Shown piece by piece: positions 43,489 to 51,927 of a DNA stretch of 64,000 nt. Position numbers and translations under genes: made by a program. The notes below the pieces were generated by a model. That model ran no database searches, had not been told where the DNA came from, and worked only from the letters and a program-made list of their open reading frames with translations. Position 1 is the first letter of the stretch, and the number at the start of each line of letters is the position of its first letter. The stretch is taken from positions 1 through 64,000 of the forward strand of contig NZ_FOYQ01000002.1 in assembly GCF_900115205.1 (NCBI RefSeq). Direction: 5' to 3'. The DNA is from Robiginitalea myxolifaciens. Lineage in GTDB: Bacteria > Bacteroidota > Bacteroidia > Flavobacteriales > Flavobacteriaceae.

Positions 43489-44322
43489 TCAAAGATCTGA
43501 GCCGCAGCTGTAACAGAATTTAGCGCCATCCTTATGGCCCTCTGTAGCGCAGCTTGGACAGGCCTGGGTGTTCAGATCTACAGCTTGGTTTACAACCGAT
43601 TTTCCTTTGCCGGATTGCTTATTGAATTCCACAGTTACGATCCCCGTGGGGACTGCTATGATACCATACCCCAGGATCATAATAACCGTAGCGATGAATT
43701 GGCCTACCGTGGTTTGTGGGGCGATATCTCCGTAACCCACGGTGGTCAGGGTTACAATGGTCCAGTATATGCTGCGGGGAATGCTGGTAAACCCAGCGGC
43801 GTCATCTTCTATCAGGTACATTACCGTACCCATAATCACCGAGAGAATGAGCACGACGTAGATAAAGACGGCAATTTTGGTGCGGCTGGCCTTGAGGGCT
43901 GCCTTTAGCTGCGAGGCCTCTCCGATAAACTTTACCAGTTTCAGGATTCGGAAGATCCGCAAGAGTCGAAACGCTCGCAGGGCTAGAAAAACCTGGGAGC
44001 CCGCAATAAGATAGGAGAGGTACAGGGGGATTGTCGACAGCAAATCGATGATGCCGTAAAAGCTGAAAATATAGCGTTGGGGTTTGCGAATAGTGACAAT
44101 TCGCGCAATATACTCAATGGTAAAAAAGATAGTAATGATCCATTCGAGTATCAGAAGCAGGTCGTGATACTCCGTATCGATTTCCTTCACGCTTTCCAGC
44201 ATCACCAGGATTACGCTAAGGATAATGACAAAGAAAAGCGTCAGGTCGAACCATTTGCCCATGGGAGTATCGGCCTCATAAATGATTTCATGAAGCTTCT
44301 TCTTCCATTTTGCTGTTTTCAC
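43489..44322 (-). CDS. Voltage-gated-type potassium channel with C-terminal zinc ribbon
   Basis: A 277-residue six-helix ion channel of the Kv type. The voltage-sensor helix S4 has spaced arginines (ALRAFRLLRIFRILKLVKF) and the pore filter is TVGYGD. After the pore helix a short linker leads to a zinc ribbon with two C-x2-C pairs (CPSC and CYSC) at the extreme C-terminus. The GTG at 44322, four bases after the exonuclease stop, is preferred; a TTG at 44355 would overlap that gene by 29 bases. Confidence 0.88.
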   Translation of the reverse strand: MKTAKWKKKLHEIIYEADTPMGKWFDLTLFFVIILSVILVMLESVKEIDTEYHDLLLILEWIITIFFTIEYIARIVTIRKPQRYIFSFYGIIDLLSTIPLYLSYLIAGSQVFLALRAFRLLRIFRILKLVKFIGEASQLKAALKASRTKIAVFIYVVLILSVIMGTVMYLIEDDAAGFTSIPRSIYWTIVTLTTVGYGDIAPQTTVGQFIATVIMILGYGIIAVPTGIVTVEFNKQSGKGKSVVNQAVDLNTQACPSCATEGHKDGAKFCYSCGSDL

Positions 44323-44326
44323 CTGA

Positions 44327-45457
44327 TCAGCCAAGTGTTGGCGGTTGTAATTCAATAACTTCCTGCACCCTGCGCTCTTGAACGTATCCCTGCAAAATCC
44401 GCAGGGCCCCCTTGCTGTCCCGTACCGGGGTTAGCAGGTTTTCCAAGATATGAATATTATTGATTTGATGGTTTAGTTGAAAGAACCCCATGGCCGCTAA
44501 CTCTTCATTGCGAATCCAGAAGGCGCAGCGCTCGCCGGTTTCCCGTCCTTTATCCAGGACAAGCAAATCCTGCCCATTTAAGGTGTATTGTACCCCATTG
44601 ACCTGTAGCCGGCTACCTGGTTCTACCGGTCTTTTCTTGCGCTTGCGTTTGTAACGCGGTCGATTTTGCCGGGCTTCCTCGTGGGCCTTGATCTCTGCAA
44701 GTAAGGGACTTCCCGTTATCTCGAATCGCACTTCCCGGGTGAGTTTTCGCAAGGCACGGCTATATTTCGCCTCTCCGGTAAAATGCTGGTTTACATCCCG
44801 TTTCATATTGGAACTGTTATCCAGGAACAGGATGTCCCCTTCTTTACTGCAGAGGTAATAGACACCAGTTTGGTCCGGTACGGATTCCACCAGCCGCAAC
44901 TGCCGGTTAGATAATTCCCCCTGGGTTTCATCCCTCATGATTTCACGGAATATGCTCTTGCTGCTATCCCGATCCAGGAGTACCCTAAAGAGTTTCAGGG
45001 TAGCCAGGGCATCTCCATTGGCACGATGCCGATCACTCACGGCAATCCCAAGGGAACGCACCAATTTCCCAAGGCTGTGCGATTCGGCTTCCGGGATAAG
45101 GCGCTGGCTCAGGTCTACCGTACAGAGGGTTTTACGCTGATATTCATAGCCCAGTCTCCGAAATTCAGTTCTTAGGATGCGGTAATCGAAAGGAGCATTA
45201 TGCGCTACGAGTACGGCACCTTCTGTGATTTCCACGATTCGTTTGGCAACCTGGTGGAATTTGGGAGCGGTGCGTACCATCTTCTCATCGATCCCGGTAA
45301 GTTTGCTTACATAGGGTTGAATAGGTCGTTCAGGATTGATCAGGGAAATAAAAGTATCTACGACCTCAGTGCCGTTAAACCGATGCACGGCTATCTCCGT
45401 TATTCCTTCTTCATTGAATTTTCCTCCGGTGGTCTCGATGTCCAGGATTGCGTACAC
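44327..45457 (-). CDS. DnaQ-like exonuclease with degenerate GIY-YIG domain
   Basis: A 376-residue protein. The N-terminal DEDDh 3'-5' exonuclease looks intact: Asp6 and Glu8 (LDIETT), HNAPFDYRIL, and HRANGD. From about residue 195 a UvrC-type GIY-YIG region begins (TGVYYLCSKEGD), but the usual YxGKSKNxKKR is replaced by FLDNSSNMKRD, so the Gly, Lys and catalytic Arg positions are changed; the later cysteine-containing part known from flavobacterial relatives (about 450 residues long) is missing. Starts at GTG (45457). Likely an exonuclease with a dead nuclease remnant. Confidence 0.82.
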   Translation of the reverse strand: MYAILDIETTGGKFNEEGITEIAVHRFNGTEVVDTFISLINPERPIQPYVSKLTGIDEKMVRTAPKFHQVAKRIVEITEGAVLVAHNAPFDYRILRTEFRRLGYEYQRKTLCTVDLSQRLIPEAESHSLGKLVRSLGIAVSDRHRANGDALATLKLFRVLLDRDSSKSIFREIMRDETQGELSNRQLRLVESVPDQTGVYYLCSKEGDILFLDNSSNMKRDVNQHFTGEAKYSRALRKLTREVRFEITGSPLLAEIKAHEEARQNRPRYKRKRKKRPVEPGSRLQVNGVQYTLNGQDLLVLDKGRETGERCAFWIRNEELAAMGFFQLNHQINNIHILENLLTPVRDSKGALRILQGYVQERRVQEVIELQPPTLG

Positions 45458-45477
45458 AGCTGAAATGGGCTAAAGTT

Positions 45478-46134
45478 TTAGGTGTTTCTGGCACCAAAGA
45501 TACTACTTCCAATACGGACCATTGTGCTTCCGGTAGCTATAGCAATTTCGTAATCTCCGGACATTCCCATAGAAAGGATATCGAAGTCCACCCGACCTGG
45601 TCGGTATTGATCAAAAAGAGATTTCAGCATTTCGAATTCCCGCTTCACCTGCTTTTGGTCATCGGTAAAAGTGGCCATACCCATTAATCCCCGGATTCGA
45701 ACGTGGGGAAACTGCTCCTTAGGGTCGTCCTCCAGGATTTCCTGTAGTTCGTCGCTGTCGAGTCCGAATTTGGTGCTCTCCTCCGCGATATGCATTTGCA
45801 ATAAACAATCGACTACACGCTCTGCCTGCCCGGCGCGCTTGTTTATTTCCTTTAGAAGGCGCAGGCTGTCTACTCCGTGGATCAGCGAAACAAAGTCAGC
45901 GATATACTTGACTTTATTGCGCTGCAGGTGACCAATCATATGCCAACGGATATCCCCGGGAAGCTTGTCTTTTTTGGCAACCAGTTCCTGCACTTTGTTC
46001 TCCCCAAAATCCCGATGGCCGCTTTCATAGGCTTCGAGGATGTCGCTTTCCGGTTTGGTTTTGGAAACAGCAACCAGGGTAACGCTGTCAGGGAGTTCGG
46101 AAGTAATCTCTTTCAGGTTTTGGGCAATATTCAT
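45478..46134 (-). CDS. YggS/PLPBP family pyridoxal-phosphate homeostasis protein
   Basis: A 218-residue TIM-barrel PLP-binding protein. PLP is held by Lys25 in AVSKTKP; further marks are FGENKVQE, WHMIGHLQRNK and SMGMSGDYEIAI with GSTMVRIGSSIFG at the C-terminus. The family buffers PLP levels and has no known catalytic activity. The DUF1015 gene ends 4 bases upstream on the same strand. Confidence 0.95.
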   Translation of the reverse strand: MNIAQNLKEITSELPDSVTLVAVSKTKPESDILEAYESGHRDFGENKVQELVAKKDKLPGDIRWHMIGHLQRNKVKYIADFVSLIHGVDSLRLLKEINKRAGQAERVVDCLLQMHIAEESTKFGLDSDELQEILEDDPKEQFPHVRIRGLMGMATFTDDQKQVKREFEMLKSLFDQYRPGRVDFDILSMGMSGDYEIAIATGSTMVRIGSSIFGARNT

Positions 46135-46138
46135 GACC

Positions 46139-47365
46139 TCAAATATCGTAAATCGTCAGTCCACTTGGTAACTTGGGCTCTACAAATGTGCTTTTGGGGG
46201 GCATGGTTAATTCGGCATCCGCGATATGCTTGATTTCCCGAAAGCCGATAGGCAACATGCTAAACCCTATGGCGAATTCGCCGGAGTCAACTGCCGACTT
46301 GATTCCCGGTCCGGGATGGGGGTCACTTACATAGCGTATACGCTGATCGTTCCTCAGGTCGTCAATACCAAATATTGGCTTCAGGATGGTCTCGTAGAGG
46401 ATGTGGCTATCCAATTCCCGCAGGGGATTTCCAAAGCTATAGGCCGATTCCCGCAAATGCAGGGCATAAAATTTACCCGCCAGGTACATGCCAAAGGTAT
46501 GTTTGCGCTCCGGTTTATAAATCAGTTCTCCTTGCTCGTGAATCCGATAATGCTGATCCAGTTTAAATAAGATGTCCTCCGGGCTCAATTCATTCAGGTC
46601 GGTGAGCAGCCGGCTGAATGCCCGGATTCTCAATTGACTTTCATCGATGAGATAACTCATAAAATAGCGATGGGCCTCGGCTTCCTGATTTTTCCTTTCG
46701 AGGCGTCCCGACAACAGTTCAGAGGAAGCGCTGCGATGGTGACCATCTGCAATGTATAGGGCGGGCATTTCTCCAAAAACCCTTGAGATCTGAGCTATGG
46801 CATCTGGTTTGTGAACTACCCACATTCTATGCGTGATGCGATCCGGGGAGGTGAAAAAATAATCGGCAGGCTGCTGCATCCTTTCCGCAAGCAATTGGGC
46901 AATGGCCTCGTTGTGCGGGTAGGTCATCAGGACCGGTTCTGCATTAAAACGCACAGCTTCGAGGTAATCTGCGAAAAGTACTTCACGCCTGTGCAAGGTA
47001 TCTTCGTGTTTACGGATTTTACCACTGCGATAGTCTTCTGTACTGGTTGCGCAGAAAATCCCATGGGCTGCGTACTCGGCACCACTGTGCTCATATATGT
47101 AGTACCCCGGTTTTTCGTCCCGGACCAAAATGCCTTCGTCCAGAAATTCGAGATATCGATTGCGAACCCCCGTAAAACGCGCACTTCCCTGAAGTCTTTT
47201 GTGAAACTTAAAGCCTGGGTTTAAGATGTGTAAAAATGAAAAGGGGTTGTTTTCCAGCTCCCATTCGCGCTGCTGCTTTCCATACGATTCGTAGGATCGA
47301 CTAATTACATAAGGCGCCTTGTCCGGAGCTGGCCTGACCGCGCGGAAAGGAAGGGCCTCTGCCAT
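46139..47365 (-). CDS. DUF1015 family protein (SerC-associated family)
   Basis: A 408-residue cytosolic protein of the DUF1015 family. Recognisable blocks are PFRAVRP at the N-terminus, VISRSYESYGK, the ADGHHRSAS motif near residue 207, and FAIGFSMLP near the end. In flavobacteria the family is often found beside serC and serA; here it stands between a 3-hydroxyacyl-CoA dehydrogenase and yggS with gaps of 3-4 bases. Biochemical function unknown. Confidence 0.88.
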   Translation of the reverse strand: MAEALPFRAVRPAPDKAPYVISRSYESYGKQQREWELENNPFSFLHILNPGFKFHKRLQGSARFTGVRNRYLEFLDEGILVRDEKPGYYIYEHSGAEYAAHGIFCATSTEDYRSGKIRKHEDTLHRREVLFADYLEAVRFNAEPVLMTYPHNEAIAQLLAERMQQPADYFFTSPDRITHRMWVVHKPDAIAQISRVFGEMPALYIADGHHRSASSELLSGRLERKNQEAEAHRYFMSYLIDESQLRIRAFSRLLTDLNELSPEDILFKLDQHYRIHEQGELIYKPERKHTFGMYLAGKFYALHLRESAYSFGNPLRELDSHILYETILKPIFGIDDLRNDQRIRYVSDPHPGPGIKSAVDSGEFAIGFSMLPIGFREIKHIADAELTMPPKSTFVEPKLPSGLTIYDI

Positions 47366-47368
47366 TTT

Positions 47369-48256
47369 CTACTGGAAGGATTTGGCGACGACTTCGGCCT
47401 TTCGACTTGCTGAATAATCGTAGAATCCGCGCCCTGATTTAATACCCAGGTCGCCCGCAGCAACCATATTTACCAACAAGGGGCAGGGGGCATATTTGGG
47501 CTGGCGCAGGCCATTGTATAGGACCTCCAGGATAGAAAGACAGACATCGAGACCTATGAAATCAGCGAGTTGTAAGGGCCCCATGGGATGACCCATGCCC
47601 AACTTCATTACCGAATCAATCTCGGTTACTCCTGCTACCCCGTGAAACAGCGTTTCTATCGCTTCATTGATCATGGGCATGAGAATACGATTGGCAACAA
47701 AGCCAGGATAATCGTTTACTTCTACAGGGATTTTGTTCAGTGCTCGTGATAACTCAAAAACAGCCTCCGTAACCGAATCACTGGTATGATACCCCCGAAT
47801 AACTTCTACGAGTTTCATTACCGGTACCGGATTCATAAAGTGCATCCCAATAACCTTATCCGGCCTGTTGGTGGCAGCTGCAATCTCCGTAATGGAAATT
47901 GAAGAGGTATTGGTGGCCAGAATAGTTTCCGGAGAGCAGGCGGCATCTAGTTGGCTGAAAATTTTCTTTTTCAGCTCACTGTTTTCCGTCGCGGCTTCCA
48001 CCACAAGATCGGCCTGGGCTACCCCAGAGTCCATTGATGTGTGGGTCGCAATACGGCCCAGTGTGGCTTTTACCTTGTCCTCGGTAAGGATTTCCTTAGC
48101 GGCCATGCGATCCAGGTTTTTAGAAATGGTGGCCAGCGCCTTATCCAGACGCTCCTGGTCTAAATCGATCAATTGTACCTGGAAGCCATACTGGGCAAAA
48201 ACATGAGCAATACCATTCCCCATGGTGCCGGCTCCGATAACTGCAATTTGTTTCAT
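47369..48256 (-). CDS. 3-hydroxybutyryl-CoA dehydrogenase
   Basis: A 295-residue NAD(P)-dependent dehydrogenase of short-chain 3-hydroxyacyl-CoA. The N-terminal Rossmann fold starts at once with AVIGAGTMGNGIAHVFA; IGMHFMNPVPVMKLVEVI holds the catalytic His and NDYPGFVANRILMPMINEA the helical dimer domain. The ATG at 48256 is chosen since an upstream GTG start (48307) falls inside the oxidoreductase gene. It follows that gene by 13 bases. Confidence 0.93.
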   Translation of the reverse strand: MKQIAVIGAGTMGNGIAHVFAQYGFQVQLIDLDQERLDKALATISKNLDRMAAKEILTEDKVKATLGRIATHTSMDSGVAQADLVVEAATENSELKKKIFSQLDAACSPETILATNTSSISITEIAAATNRPDKVIGMHFMNPVPVMKLVEVIRGYHTSDSVTEAVFELSRALNKIPVEVNDYPGFVANRILMPMINEAIETLFHGVAGVTEIDSVMKLGMGHPMGPLQLADFIGLDVCLSILEVLYNGLRQPKYAPCPLLVNMVAAGDLGIKSGRGFYDYSASRKAEVVAKSFQ

Positions 48257-48269
48257 TCGTAAGGATAAA

Positions 48270-49262
48270 TTAGGATAGGATAACGGGTTCTCCGGGTTTA
48301 CGGCCAAAGGCTTCGATGATCCTCAGGGCAACCTTCAGGGCCTGGGTGCCATCCTCAAGGGGAACAGGCACTGGTTTTTTTGATTCTATAGCGTCGGCAA
48401 GGGCTTCCAATTCGTCCAGGATGGCATTATTGGCATGGATTTCCGGATTCTCGAAGTAAATCTGCTTTCGAACTCCTTCGGCATTCTGCAAGACCATATC
48501 AAAATCTCCTGGATTTTCCGGGGCATCCTTCATACGTACTACTTCTACTTTGCGCTCCAGGAAATCCACCGATATGTAAGCATCTCGTTGGAAAAAACGG
48601 GATTTACGCATGTTTTTCAAAGAAATACGGCTTGCGGTTAAATTCGCCACGCAGCCATTGGCAAATGCGATTCGGGCATTGGCAATATCCGGGCTGTTGC
48701 TAATCACGGAGACGCCGCTGGCTTCTATCGAGACAACCTCGGAGCGAACTGCACTGAGAATTATATCAATGTCATGGATCATTAAATCCAGGACTACAGG
48801 GACATCCGTTCCCCTGGGATTGAATTCCGCCAGCCGGTGCGTTTCGATGAACATAGGGCTATCTAGCGCATCCTTGACCGCATTAAAAGCCGGATTAAAG
48901 CGTTCCACATGACCCACTTGCCCTTTAACCCCGAATTCCCGGGCTAAGGCAATCAAGGTTTCTGCTTCTTCGAGGGTATGTGTTATGGGTTTTTCTATAA
49001 AAACATGGCGTCCTGCACGAATGGCTTTTTCAGCACATTCGAAATGGGACAGGGTAGGGGTAACGATATCCACCACTTCTACCGCCTTTATGAGCTCCCC
49101 CATGTTTTCGAAATAGGGGACATCGAACTCCTTGGAAACTTTCTCCCCGACGATTGCATCGGGATCGTGAAAACCGACGAGCTCAAAACGGGTGGATTCT
49201 TTGAGTAGTCTTAGATGAATTTTACCGAGATGCCCTGCACCCAGTACCCCTGCTTTAAGCAT
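48270..49262 (-). CDS. Gfo/Idh/MocA family oxidoreductase
   Basis: A 330-residue NAD(P)-dependent oxidoreductase. The Rossmann motif is GVLGAGHLGKIH, and EKPITHTLEEAE carries the catalytic EKP lysine; the C-terminal beta-sheet domain is normal length. The substrate (sugar, inositol or biliverdin-like) is not apparent. First gene of a run with the hydroxyacyl-CoA dehydrogenase, DUF1015 and yggS. Confidence 0.9.
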   Translation of the reverse strand: MLKAGVLGAGHLGKIHLRLLKESTRFELVGFHDPDAIVGEKVSKEFDVPYFENMGELIKAVEVVDIVTPTLSHFECAEKAIRAGRHVFIEKPITHTLEEAETLIALAREFGVKGQVGHVERFNPAFNAVKDALDSPMFIETHRLAEFNPRGTDVPVVLDLMIHDIDIILSAVRSEVVSIEASGVSVISNSPDIANARIAFANGCVANLTASRISLKNMRKSRFFQRDAYISVDFLERKVEVVRMKDAPENPGDFDMVLQNAEGVRKQIYFENPEIHANNAILDELEALADAIESKKPVPVPLEDGTQALKVALRIIEAFGRKPGEPVILS

Positions 49263-49282
49263 AATTTATTCGGATTTTGCCC

Positions 49283-49290
49283 CAAAAATA
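49283..49290 (-). promoter_or_regulatory. -7 element TATTTTTG for the oxidoreductase operon
   Basis: A perfect TAnnTTTG on the minus strand, 20 bases before the ATG at 49262. No TTG at the -33 distance. Confidence 0.55.
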
Positions 49291-49351
49291 GGCATTGTTT
49301 TTCAGATCGCTTCCTCGGAGATTTGCTAATTTAGCGGAAACGTAGGTAGGG

Positions 49352-49993
49352 GTGAAGGATACGCATAAACATCAGGGCAAGCGCAATCAACTGCTTAAAC
49401 TTTTGGAGTCCAAAGGGATAACCGATCAGGCTGTGCTGGATGCCATGCGCGGGGTCCCAAGACATCTCTTTATGGATAGTGGATTCGAAGAACACGCCTA
49501 TCAGGACAAGGCTTTTCCCATTGGCGCAGAACAAACCATTTCCCAACCCTATACAGTAGCCTACCAAACCAGTCTTCTCAAAGTAAAGCCAGGGGCGCGT
49601 ATTTTGGAAATCGGCACCGGCAGCGGCTATCAGACTGCGGTGCTTTTAGGCATGGGCGCCAGGGTATACACCATTGAAAGGCAACGGAGCCTTTTTAAAA
49701 AAACCAGGCTATTCTTTGATCGGATGGGGTACCGCCCTAGAAAGTTCACTTTTGGCGACGGCTATCTCGGAATGCCTGAGGAAGCTCCCTTCGATGGAAT
49801 AATTGTTACGGCTGGTGCCCCGCGGATTCCCAGGCCACTCATGTCCCAATTGGCGATAGGGGGAAGGCTGGTAATCCCGGTGGGAGAGGATCCCCAGACC
49901 ATGATGCTGGTAGTTCGTAAATCAGAGAAGGAATTTGAAAGGCAAGCCCTGGGGGAATTCCGGTTTGTACCCCTACTAGAGGATAAGAACTAA
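49352..49993 (+). CDS. pcm: Protein-L-isoaspartate O-methyltransferase
   Basis: A 213-residue SAM enzyme that starts repair of isoaspartyl residues in aged proteins. Marks are IGAEQTISQPYTVAYQT (substrate loop), the SAM site LEIGTGSGYQTAVL and DGIIVTAGAPRIP. The start is GTG at 49352; no ATG precedes the first conserved helix (MRGVPRHLF). It converges on smpB with 12 bases between stops. Confidence 0.93.
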   Translation: MKDTHKHQGKRNQLLKLLESKGITDQAVLDAMRGVPRHLFMDSGFEEHAYQDKAFPIGAEQTISQPYTVAYQTSLLKVKPGARILEIGTGSGYQTAVLLGMGARVYTIERQRSLFKKTRLFFDRMGYRPRKFTFGDGYLGMPEEAPFDGIIVTAGAPRIPRPLMSQLAIGGRLVIPVGEDPQTMMLVVRKSEKEFERQALGEFRFVPLLEDKN

Positions 49994-50005
49994 TTAGGGC
50001 AATCC

Positions 50006-50467
50006 TTAGTTATTAAAGGCCTTTTTGACCCGGTCTAACTGGCGTTTGGTCTCTCGGGTTTTGATACTCTCTCTTTTGTCGTAGCGTTTTTTACCCTTGG
50101 CTAGGGCAATTTGCATTTTGGCCAACCCCCGGTCGTTGATATATAGTTTCAAGGGTATTATTGTCAGTCCTGAAGTCGCAACAGCTTTGTGCAGCTTGCG
50201 CAATTCCTGTTTTTGCAGCAGTAGTTTTCGAGCTGCCTTGGGTAAGTGATTGTAATGTGTCCCATGGCTGTAGGGATCTACCTGCATATTGACTACAAAG
50301 AGTTCCCCACGGTCGTTAAACTCGCAGAAGCTCTCCGAAATGGAGGCCTTGGATTCCCGGATCGACTTGATCTCAGTACCAGACAAAACGATCCCTGCCT
50401 GGTAGGTATCCAGGAGCTCATAATCGTAACGGGCTCGTTTATTCCTGATGTTTACATTCGCCTTCAT
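50006..50467 (-). CDS. smpB: SsrA-binding protein SmpB
   Basis: A 153-residue partner of tmRNA in rescue of stalled ribosomes. Typical blocks are NKRARYDYELLDTYQAGIVL, GTEIKSIRESKASI, PYSHGTHYNHLPKAARKLLL and the C-terminal KGKKRYDKRESIK. The ATG at 50467 is chosen over an in-frame TTG at 50476 that lies inside the -7 box. That box ends 6 bases upstream, so the mRNA is nearly leaderless. No ssrA gene is in the window. Confidence 0.96.
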   Translation of the reverse strand: MKANVNIRNKRARYDYELLDTYQAGIVLSGTEIKSIRESKASISESFCEFNDRGELFVVNMQVDPYSHGTHYNHLPKAARKLLLQKQELRKLHKAVATSGLTIIPLKLYINDRGLAKMQIALAKGKKRYDKRESIKTRETKRQLDRVKKAFNN

Positions 50468-50473
50468 CGCCTG

Positions 50474-50481
50474 CAAAAATA
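50474..50481 (-). promoter_or_regulatory. -7 element TATTTTTG for smpB
   Basis: A perfect TAnnTTTG on the minus strand ending 6 bases before the smpB ATG. It lies 15 bases from the oppositely directed box at 50496, so the two promoters overlap. Confidence 0.6.
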
Positions 50482-50495
50482 CTATAAATTGTACC

Positions 50496-50503
50496 TAACT
50501 TTG
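50496..50503 (+). promoter_or_regulatory. -7 element TAACTTTG for the DUF6503 lipoprotein
   Basis: A perfect TAnnTTTG ending 6 bases before the ATG at 50510, mirror-like to the smpB promoter. Confidence 0.6.
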
Positions 50504-50509
50504 GACTTC

Positions 50510-51262
50510 ATGAAAAATGTGTTTTACTTACCCCTGTTGCTTTTTGCCGCAGTCCTGAGTTTTTCCTCTTGCCGGGAAGCTCAAAACCCGGAGCCTACAG
50601 CCCAGGTAGTTATCGACAGCGCTATTCAAGTAGCGGGGGGCTCAAGATACCGGAGCGCTAATGTATCCTTTGATTTCCGCGATCGCAGTTACCGCTCATA
50701 TTGGAACAAAGGTTACCAGATTCTGGAACGCCTGACCCCTACGGATAGCGGGGAAATCCGCGATGTACGTTATCACGATAAATTCGAAAGGTACCTGCGG
50801 GACTCACTGTTGATCTTACACGATACCACGGCAACCAATTACAGCAATTCGGTAAATTCCGTACACTATTTTGCTTACCTGCCCCATGGACTCAACGATC
50901 CTGCTGTGAACAAGGAATTGCTCGGGGTGGTTGAGATTGACGGGGAATCCTACCATAAAATCCGAATCAGTTTTGATCAGGCAGGAGGCGGGGAGGACTT
51001 TGAAGACGTCTTTATTTACTGGTTTAATACCCGGACTTTACGACCGGATTACCTCGCCTATGAATTCCATGTCAATGGAGGTGGAATGCGCTTTCGCAAA
51101 GGGTATAACGATCGGGTAGTTGGGGGAATCCACTTTTTGGATTATATCAATTACAAACCTGTTGCACCGGCAGCGTTGGAGGTTCTGGACAGTTTGTACC
51201 TCAACGGCGGCCTGGAGGAACTTTCCCGTATTGAATTGGAAAACCTGGAGGTTACGGAATAG
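50510..51262 (+). CDS. DUF6503-type lipoprotein
   Basis: A 250-residue lipoprotein: signal peptide with lipobox FSSC at about residues 17-20, then an exported domain beginning with VIDSAIQVAGGSRY and containing FDFRDRSYR and NSVHYFAYLPHGLNDPAV. I recall this as flavobacterial DUF6503; it resembles lipid-binding LolA/LolB-like half-barrels in predicted strand pattern, though that is only an impression. It is divergent from smpB with 42 bases between starts. Confidence 0.8.
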   Translation: MKNVFYLPLLLFAAVLSFSSCREAQNPEPTAQVVIDSAIQVAGGSRYRSANVSFDFRDRSYRSYWNKGYQILERLTPTDSGEIRDVRYHDKFERYLRDSLLILHDTTATNYSNSVNSVHYFAYLPHGLNDPAVNKELLGVVEIDGESYHKIRISFDQAGGGEDFEDVFIYWFNTRTLRPDYLAYEFHVNGGGMRFRKGYNDRVVGGIHFLDYINYKPVAPAALEVLDSLYLNGGLEELSRIELENLEVTE

Positions 51263-51281
51263 GCCGCAAATACCTCGCGAA

Positions 51282-51827
51282 CTATTCCGGGCAGTTACAG
51301 CTGAAGTGCAGCCGGTTTACTGTCGCTTTCTCACCGATCCGTTGTACAATAAACAGACTTCCATTATCCGAATCGTCCATGGATGCAAAGCGATCGTCCC
51401 CGATCAGTTTGTTTACCAGGTCGGGAGTAGTATTACTATGCCCAACCACCAGCACATTTTTCCCGTAGTTTTCGGCCAGGAAAGCATCGATATTCAAGGT
51501 TTCCGGGTCGTAATAGGTCGTAGAAAGACCGTATTTAACGGCAGAAGGCTCTGCGGTCATCTCAGTCCGGCGGTAATCGGTAGTATAGATCGCATCTAAA
51601 GAGGCATCGGCGAGGATCTCCGCCCAGTGCATAGCCCTTCCCAGTCCCCGCTGGGTAAGTTCAGGGTCAATGTTGTCGGGATTTGAGCGATCTTTTTCGG
51701 CATGCCGAATCAGATAAAAAGTAGTTACTTCCTGAGCTGAAGTATCGATAGATTCTGTAGGCTCATCCTTACAGGAAACGACAAATAGCAGTGCAATTCC
51801 TAAGATAAGCGTATGAAAAGTTTTCAT
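51282..51827 (-). CDS. Histidine phosphatase family lipoprotein
   Basis: A 181-residue exported protein. A lipoprotein signal (LLFVVSC) precedes a small histidine-phosphatase domain with the RHG-type motif LIRHAEKD, where His is the phospho-acceptor, and the second His in VVGHSNT. It resembles SixA-like and phosphoglycerate-mutase-like phosphatases; the substrate is unknown. The ATG at 51827 starts the signal peptide. Confidence 0.88.
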   Translation of the reverse strand: MKTFHTLILGIALLFVVSCKDEPTESIDTSAQEVTTFYLIRHAEKDRSNPDNIDPELTQRGLGRAMHWAEILADASLDAIYTTDYRRTEMTAEPSAVKYGLSTTYYDPETLNIDAFLAENYGKNVLVVGHSNTTPDLVNKLIGDDRFASMDDSDNGSLFIVQRIGEKATVNRLHFSCNCPE

Positions 51828-51883
51828 AATATCGTGGTTTGTGTACATTTGTTAGCCTGGCTTCTACCTAAACTGCCTTAGCG

Positions 51884-51891
51884 CAAATATA
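51884..51891 (-). promoter_or_regulatory. -7 element TATATTTG for the histidine phosphatase
   Basis: A perfect TAnnTTTG on the minus strand, 56 bases before the ATG at 51827. Confidence 0.5.
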
Positions 51892-51927
51892 GTATTTTGG
51901 AAGTCGGGAAATATTCTAAGACACTAT

